From positions 1 to 37,333 of the forward strand of contig RPSH01000032.1 in NCBI GenBank assembly GCA_003946805.1: 37,333 nucleotides of DNA, in the 5' to 3' direction. The notes beneath the pieces were generated by a model. That model was not told the origin of the DNA. It did no database searches and worked only from the letters and a program-made list of their open reading frames with translations. The first letter of the stretch is position 1; every line of letters starts with the position of its first letter. A program made the translations under genes and the position numbers. This DNA is from Bacillus sp. 2B10. Its GTDB lineage: Bacteria; Pseudomonadota; Alphaproteobacteria; Sphingomonadales; Sphingomonadaceae. Shown piece after piece: positions 33,611 through 37,333 of the stretch.

Positions 33611-35658
33611 GCCGCCTGCTCCAGCGTGGGATGGGCCCCGGCCAGCGTCACGCGGAACCGCGTGCCCCGCCCCGGCCGGCTGTCGACGTCGATCTGTCCG
33701 CCCATCGCCAGCGCCAGCTGCCGCGCCTCGAACGCGCCGATGCCGAAGCCTGTCGGCTTGGACGACACGAACGGACGGAACAGGTCGTCGCGAATGAACT
33801 GCTGGGTCATGCCGCAGCCGGTGTCGACGACGTCGATCGTCGCACGGTCGCCGGTCGTGCCCAGAACGATCCGCACCGGATCGGCGCCCCCGGCGTCGAG
33901 TGCGTTGTGGACGAGATGGTCGAGCACCTGTTGCAGCCGCGCCGGATCGGCGGCGGCGTAGCGCGCGGTGTCGCCGTCGACCAGCACGGCCCCACGGGCG
34001 CGGAAGCGCGCGGCGGACTGTGCGGCGATCGTCGCCAGCGCGACCGCGCGAAGCGCCTCGCCGCGCGGCGGTTCGCGTTCGGACAGGCGCGCGAGCAGGT
34101 CGGTCATGCGCATGGCGGACTCGTTCAGGGTCGCGACCATGTCGGCGCGGAAATCGGGATTGTCGGCATGGCGGGGGGCGTTGCGCGCGACGAGGCTCAG
34201 CTGGCTGACGATGTTCTTCACGTCGTGCAGGATGAAGGCGAAGCGGCGGTTGAATTCGTCGAACCGCCCGGATTCGGCGAGCGCCGACTGCGCGCGCTCC
34301 TCGGCAAGGTAGCTCGCCACCTGTCGCCCGGCGATGCGCAGCAGGTCGAAATCCTCCCAGTCGAGCGCGCGCGCCACGATCGGCCGCGCCAGCAGGATCG
34401 CACCGGTCAGCCGCCCGAGATGCGGCAGCGGCACGATCACCCATGCGTCGGGATGCGCGAGGATCGCCGGCGGCACCGCCGCCCGGTCGGGATCGTCGGC
34501 GGACGCGCGCAGCACGTCGAGTTCGAGGATGCGGCCGGTCGCGTGGAGATAGGCAGCGAGGCGCGCGGCTTCCTCGCCACCGGGCAGCGTGTCGCCCTCC
34601 CAGCACCACGACGCCTGCACCGCCAGCGTGTCGCCGTCGGCGACCAGCAGCAATCCGGCCGGCGCGTCGATCAGGTCGCCGATCGCCTTCACCAGCCGTT
34701 CGTCGAGCGGCGCGCCGCCCTTGGGCTCGCCCAGCGTCTCGGTGAAGCGCACCCATTCGGCGCGATAGTCGTAGCGGTGGCGGAACAGGTGCTTGACCAG
34801 CTTCACCTTGATCCACGCACGCAGCCAGCCCGACGAGGCGGCGGTCAGCACCGCCACGGTCGATCCGAACACGAACGCGGTCTGGGCGATGCGGGCATGG
34901 TCGCCGCCCAGCGCGGCGATCAGGCTGGTCGCCATGATCGTGATCGCGAAATAGGCGATGAGGCCCAGCAGCGACAGCGTGTGGAAGGTCGCGGTGCGCG
35001 AGAACTGCACGCCGCCGTCGCCCGGTCGCGAGAGCGCCAGCGCGACCAGCAGCGCGATGCCGGCCACCGCCACGCCGCGCGCTGCCGCCAGCTCGGCCGG
35101 CGCCCCGCCCAGCAGATAGGTCGCGATGCAGCTGTTGATGTCGATCAGCCAGAAGGCGCCGGCGGCAACCAGCACGATCCGCGTCGCCGACGATGTCGTC
35201 GCCGGGAACAGTCCATGGAGCAGCAGCAGCGCGCCCAGCGCCGCCAGCGCACCGAGCACCGTCGCCGCGTCGCGGATCACCGCCGCCCCCGCCGGGTCGG
35301 GCGCGGCGACCGATGCGAAATCGAGCAGCAACTGCGCGATGTCGACGGCGGCGACCGCGCCGTACGCCAGCGTCCGGCCGAACGCCTCGCGCCCCTGCGC
35401 CCCCGCCCGCCGCTGGATCGCGAACAGCAGCACCAGCCAGCCGAGCGTACGCAGCCCGGCGAGCAGGTGCGTCGCGGCGTGCCCCTCGCCATTGCCCGCG
35501 ACCGAAAGCGCCCACAGCGCGGTGGTCGCCAGCGCCACCGACAGCCAGCGTCCGGGCAGCGCCCCGTCAGTCGCATCGCGCTGCCGCGTCCAGACCGCCA
35601 GCGCGCCGAACATCAGCGCGGCGATGGCATGGCCCCAGACGATGACGCCGGTCAGCAT
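33607..35658 (-). CDS. prsK: XrtA/PEP-CTERM system sensor histidine kinase PrsK
   Basis: A 683-residue membrane kinase. About 8 transmembrane helices lie in the first ~290 residues (GHAIAALMFGALAVW, LLGLIAYFAITIMATSLIAA and others). A GAF-like domain follows (about 300-430, with WVIVPLPHLGRLTGAILLAR), then the unusual phosphoacceptor box FAFILHDVKNIVSQLSL (His478), the N box LDHLVHNALDAGG, the G1 box DTGCGM and GFGIGAFEARQLALAMGG. The HDVKN motif and long membrane N-terminus are characteristic of PrsK. It starts 4 bases after the sugar transferase stop and overlaps prsR, so the genes are one operon. Confidence 0.93.
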
Positions 35659-35662
35659 CGCA

Positions 35663-37051
35663 TCAGCGCGCCCCGCCCGACCAGATCACGACGCGGATCG
35701 TCTGCAACAGGATCAGCAGGTCGAGGAAGGGCGAATAGTTCTTGGCGTAGTACAGGTCGTATTCCAGCTTCTGGCGGGCGTCGTCCATCGACGCGCCATA
35801 GGGATAGTTGATCTGCGCCCAGCCGGTGATGCCCGGCTTCACCATGTGCCGTTCGGCGTAATAGGGCAGCTTCTCCTCCAGTGCCGAGACGAATTCGGGC
35901 CGTTCGGGGCGGGGGCCGACGAAGCTCATCTCGCCCACCAGCACGCTCCAGCATTGCGGCAGTTCGTCGATCCGCGTCTTGCGCAGGAAGCGGCCGATGC
36001 GGGTGATGCGCGGGTCGTTCTTCGCGGCCCAGACGGCGGAGCCCGCCGCCTCGGCATCGGTGCGCATCGAGCGCAGCTTGGGGATGTCGAACCCGCTGCT
36101 GTAGAGCCCGACCCGGCGCTGGCGGTAGAAGACCGGGCCGCGGCTGTCGAGCTTCACCGCGATCGCCGCCAGCACGATCACCGGCAGGGTCAGGACCAGC
36201 AGCAGCAGGCTGGCGGCGATGTCGAACATCCGCTTGAAGATGCTGGAGAACATCCGCCCCGACGAAAAGCCGTCGGAAAAGATCAGCCACGACGGATTGA
36301 CGCTGTCGAGGTCGACGCGCCCCGTCTCGCGTTCGAGGAAGGTCGAGATTTCGTTGACGTGCACCCCGGTCGTGCGGATGCGCAGCAGGTCCTTGAGCGG
36401 CAGCGCGTTGCGCCGCTCCTCCAGCGCCAGCACGACTTCGGACGCGCCGAGCAGCACGACATGGTCGGCGAGGTTGTAGATCGCGTCGCGCGCGATCGCT
36501 TCGGGGATCACCCGGTTCGCCTCGCTCATCGCGATATAGCCGACGACGACGAAGCCGGCACCGGGACGCTGGCCCAGCGCCTTCAGCCGCTGTGCGCGGG
36601 GGCCGGCGCCCAGCACGATCACCCGCCGCTTGAACGCCTGCCCGCCCAGCAGCGTGCCGGTCAGGATGCGCAGCACCAGCAGCAGCACCGTCGCGAAGCC
36701 CATCGCGTAGAGCAGGTTCGAACGCCAGAAGGTGATCGCGGGCGTGAGGAAGAAGAGCACAGCGAGGAAGATGACGCCGAGCGAGATCGCGACCAGCAAC
36801 CGGGCCGCGGCGAAGCGGATCGACTGCAGCGAATCGGTGCCGTACACCCCGACCGCAACCATCGCGATCTCGAGGCTGAAGGCGAAGCTGAGCAATTGCG
36901 GGATGCGGGTGTGGATCGGTTCCACCGCCATGTCGATCTGCATCGCCCGCGTGATCCAGCCGAGTTCGGCCGCGATGATCAGCGCGACGACATCGAGCAG
37001 GCCCAGCAGCAGAACGGCATGGGGGATATAGTGCTTGAACAGCCGAATCAT
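35663..37051 (-). CDS. Undecaprenyl-phosphate sugar phosphotransferase (TIGR03013-like, exopolysaccharide initiation)
   Basis: A 462-residue membrane enzyme. Four to five N-terminal helices ([59 protein letters not shown]) are followed by a Rossmann-like middle domain ([32 protein letters not shown]) and a C-terminal bacterial sugar-transferase domain ([80 protein letters not shown]). It transfers a sugar phosphate to the lipid carrier as the first step of polysaccharide synthesis. This subfamily is tied to PEP-CTERM/XrtA loci. The start at 37051 ([10 protein letters not shown]) is preferred over the ATG at 37093, whose extra residues have no membrane character. It is the first gene of the prs operon in this window. 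Confidence 0.92.
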   Translation of the reverse strand: MIRLFKHYIPHAVLLLGLLDVVALIIAAELGWITRAMQIDMAVEPIHTRIPQLLSFAFSLEIAMVAVGVYGTDSLQSIRFAAARLLVAISLGVIFLAVLFFLTPAITFWRSNLLYAMGFATVLLLVLRILTGTLLGGQAFKRRVIVLGAGPRAQRLKALGQRPGAGFVVVGYIAMSEANRVIPEAIARDAIYNLADHVVLLGASEVVLALEERRNALPLKDLLRIRTTGVHVNEISTFLERETGRVDLDSVNPSWLIFSDGFSSGRMFSSIFKRMFDIAASLLLLVLTLPVIVLAAIAVKLDSRGPVFYRQRRVGLYSSGFDIPKLRSMRTDAEAAGSAVWAAKNDPRITRIGRFLRKTRIDELPQCWSVLVGEMSFVGPRPERPEFVSALEEKLPYYAERHMVKPGITGWAQINYPYGASMDDARQKLEYDLYYAKNYSPFLDLLILLQTIRVVIWSGGAR

Positions 37052-37151
37052 CGCGGCAATCCCGATACAGGTGTAAGGCTCTCCGACACCCACCCGCTAT
37101 GACGGCAAAGCGCAAAGAAATACTGAACGGCCGCCGACGCGATCATCGGCG

Positions 37152-37169
37152 TGTTGTCGGACGGCAACA
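37152..37169. promoter_or_regulatory. Dyad in the promoter region of the exopolysaccharide genes
   Basis: An 18-base imperfect palindrome, TGTTGTCG/CGGCAACA type (14 of 18 positions self-complementary), in the 229-base gap between the divergent sugar transferase gene and the gene at 37281. It could be a regulator site. I did not find a convincing sigma-54 -24/-12 element. Confidence 0.35.
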
Positions 37170-37280
37170 GTCGCTGTTCGGGAAGCGCCCGCCATTGTTC
37201 GGCACGCGGACGAACCACCGAATCCACTTTCCTTCGCCGTACAGCCGCCTACGCTGTCGCCAGTCAGTGGAGTGGACGGT

Positions 37281-37333
37281 ATGCGGATACGGTTGGGTGC
37301 GGCGTTGGGCGTGTTGGCGATGCTGTCGGCGTG
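37281..37333 (+). CDS. Start of an exported protein, cut by window end
   Basis: The ATG at 37281 follows a GGAGTGG-type ribosome site and encodes MRIRLGAALGVLAMLSA, a typical signal-peptide start, before the window ends. In related XrtA clusters the gene divergent from or next to the sugar transferase is often a polysaccharide export lipoprotein (Wza-like), but no mature sequence is visible to test that. Confidence 0.55.
   Translation, partial: MRIRLGAALGVLAMLSA

Noticed and set aside
33631..35811. A 726-codon plus-strand frame opposite prsK
   Set aside because: Antisense shadow caused by high GC; no recognisable protein features.

Overview
This window reads as chromosomal DNA of a Sphingomonas-like alphaproteobacterium. 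The evidence is its very high GC content, three full TonB-dependent receptors of sphingomonad/Caulobacter type plus a heme-receptor type, FecR-type scraps, and an XrtA/PEP-CTERM exopolysaccharide regulation cluster (PrsK, PrsR and a TIGR03013-type sugar transferase). Names rest on motif reading by eye; no database search was run.

Layout. 1-1.9 kb is a graveyard: a HipA-like kinase gene cut by the window edge and frameshifted near its 3' end, then (minus strand) a TonB-receptor fragment fused in frame to sigma/FecR-like fragments. 1.9-5.3 kb (minus) is a heme/hemoglobin-type TonB receptor followed by a DUF6607-like secreted protein, with a Fur-like dyad upstream. 5.6-9.3 kb (plus) is a TonB receptor translationally coupled to a secreted Ca2+-dependent phosphoinositide phospholipase C-like enzyme. 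9.4-14.1 kb is a histidine kinase/response regulator pair transcribed away from an atypical TonB receptor. 14.2-15.1 kb holds two tiny ORFs and a gene-poor stretch with a possible structured RNA. 15.2-21.5 kb is a self-contained uptake locus: MFS transporter, ROK repressor, AT-rich divergent operator, TonB receptor, and a translationally coupled secreted His-rich protein of unknown family.

21.6-23.5 kb is a pile of Tn3-type resolvase and transposase fragments. 23.8-27.3 kb (minus) is a large subtilisin-type autotransporter, divergent from an Lrp/AsnC regulator. 28.2-29.2 kb is a decayed IS5-like element that appears to sit inside a REP-type palindrome. 29.2-30.1 kb (minus) is a DUF815 AAA+ ATPase carrying an in-frame palindromic insert. 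30.2-37.05 kb (minus) is a compact operon: sugar transferase, prsK, prsR and a TPR protein, with overlaps or gaps of only a few bases. A divergent gene with a signal-peptide start begins at 37281 and runs off the window.

Functionally, most intact genes serve nutrient scavenging across the outer membrane (heme iron, a phospholipid- or inositol-linked substrate, an unknown sugar-like substrate) and control of surface polysaccharide. The most promising undescribed system is the ROK/MFS/TonB receptor/His-rich protein locus at 15167-21455. Other points worth a second look are the receptor-PLC pair, the chimeric receptor-FecR ORF, the candidate RNA at 14713-14792, and the palindromes inserted in and around genes.
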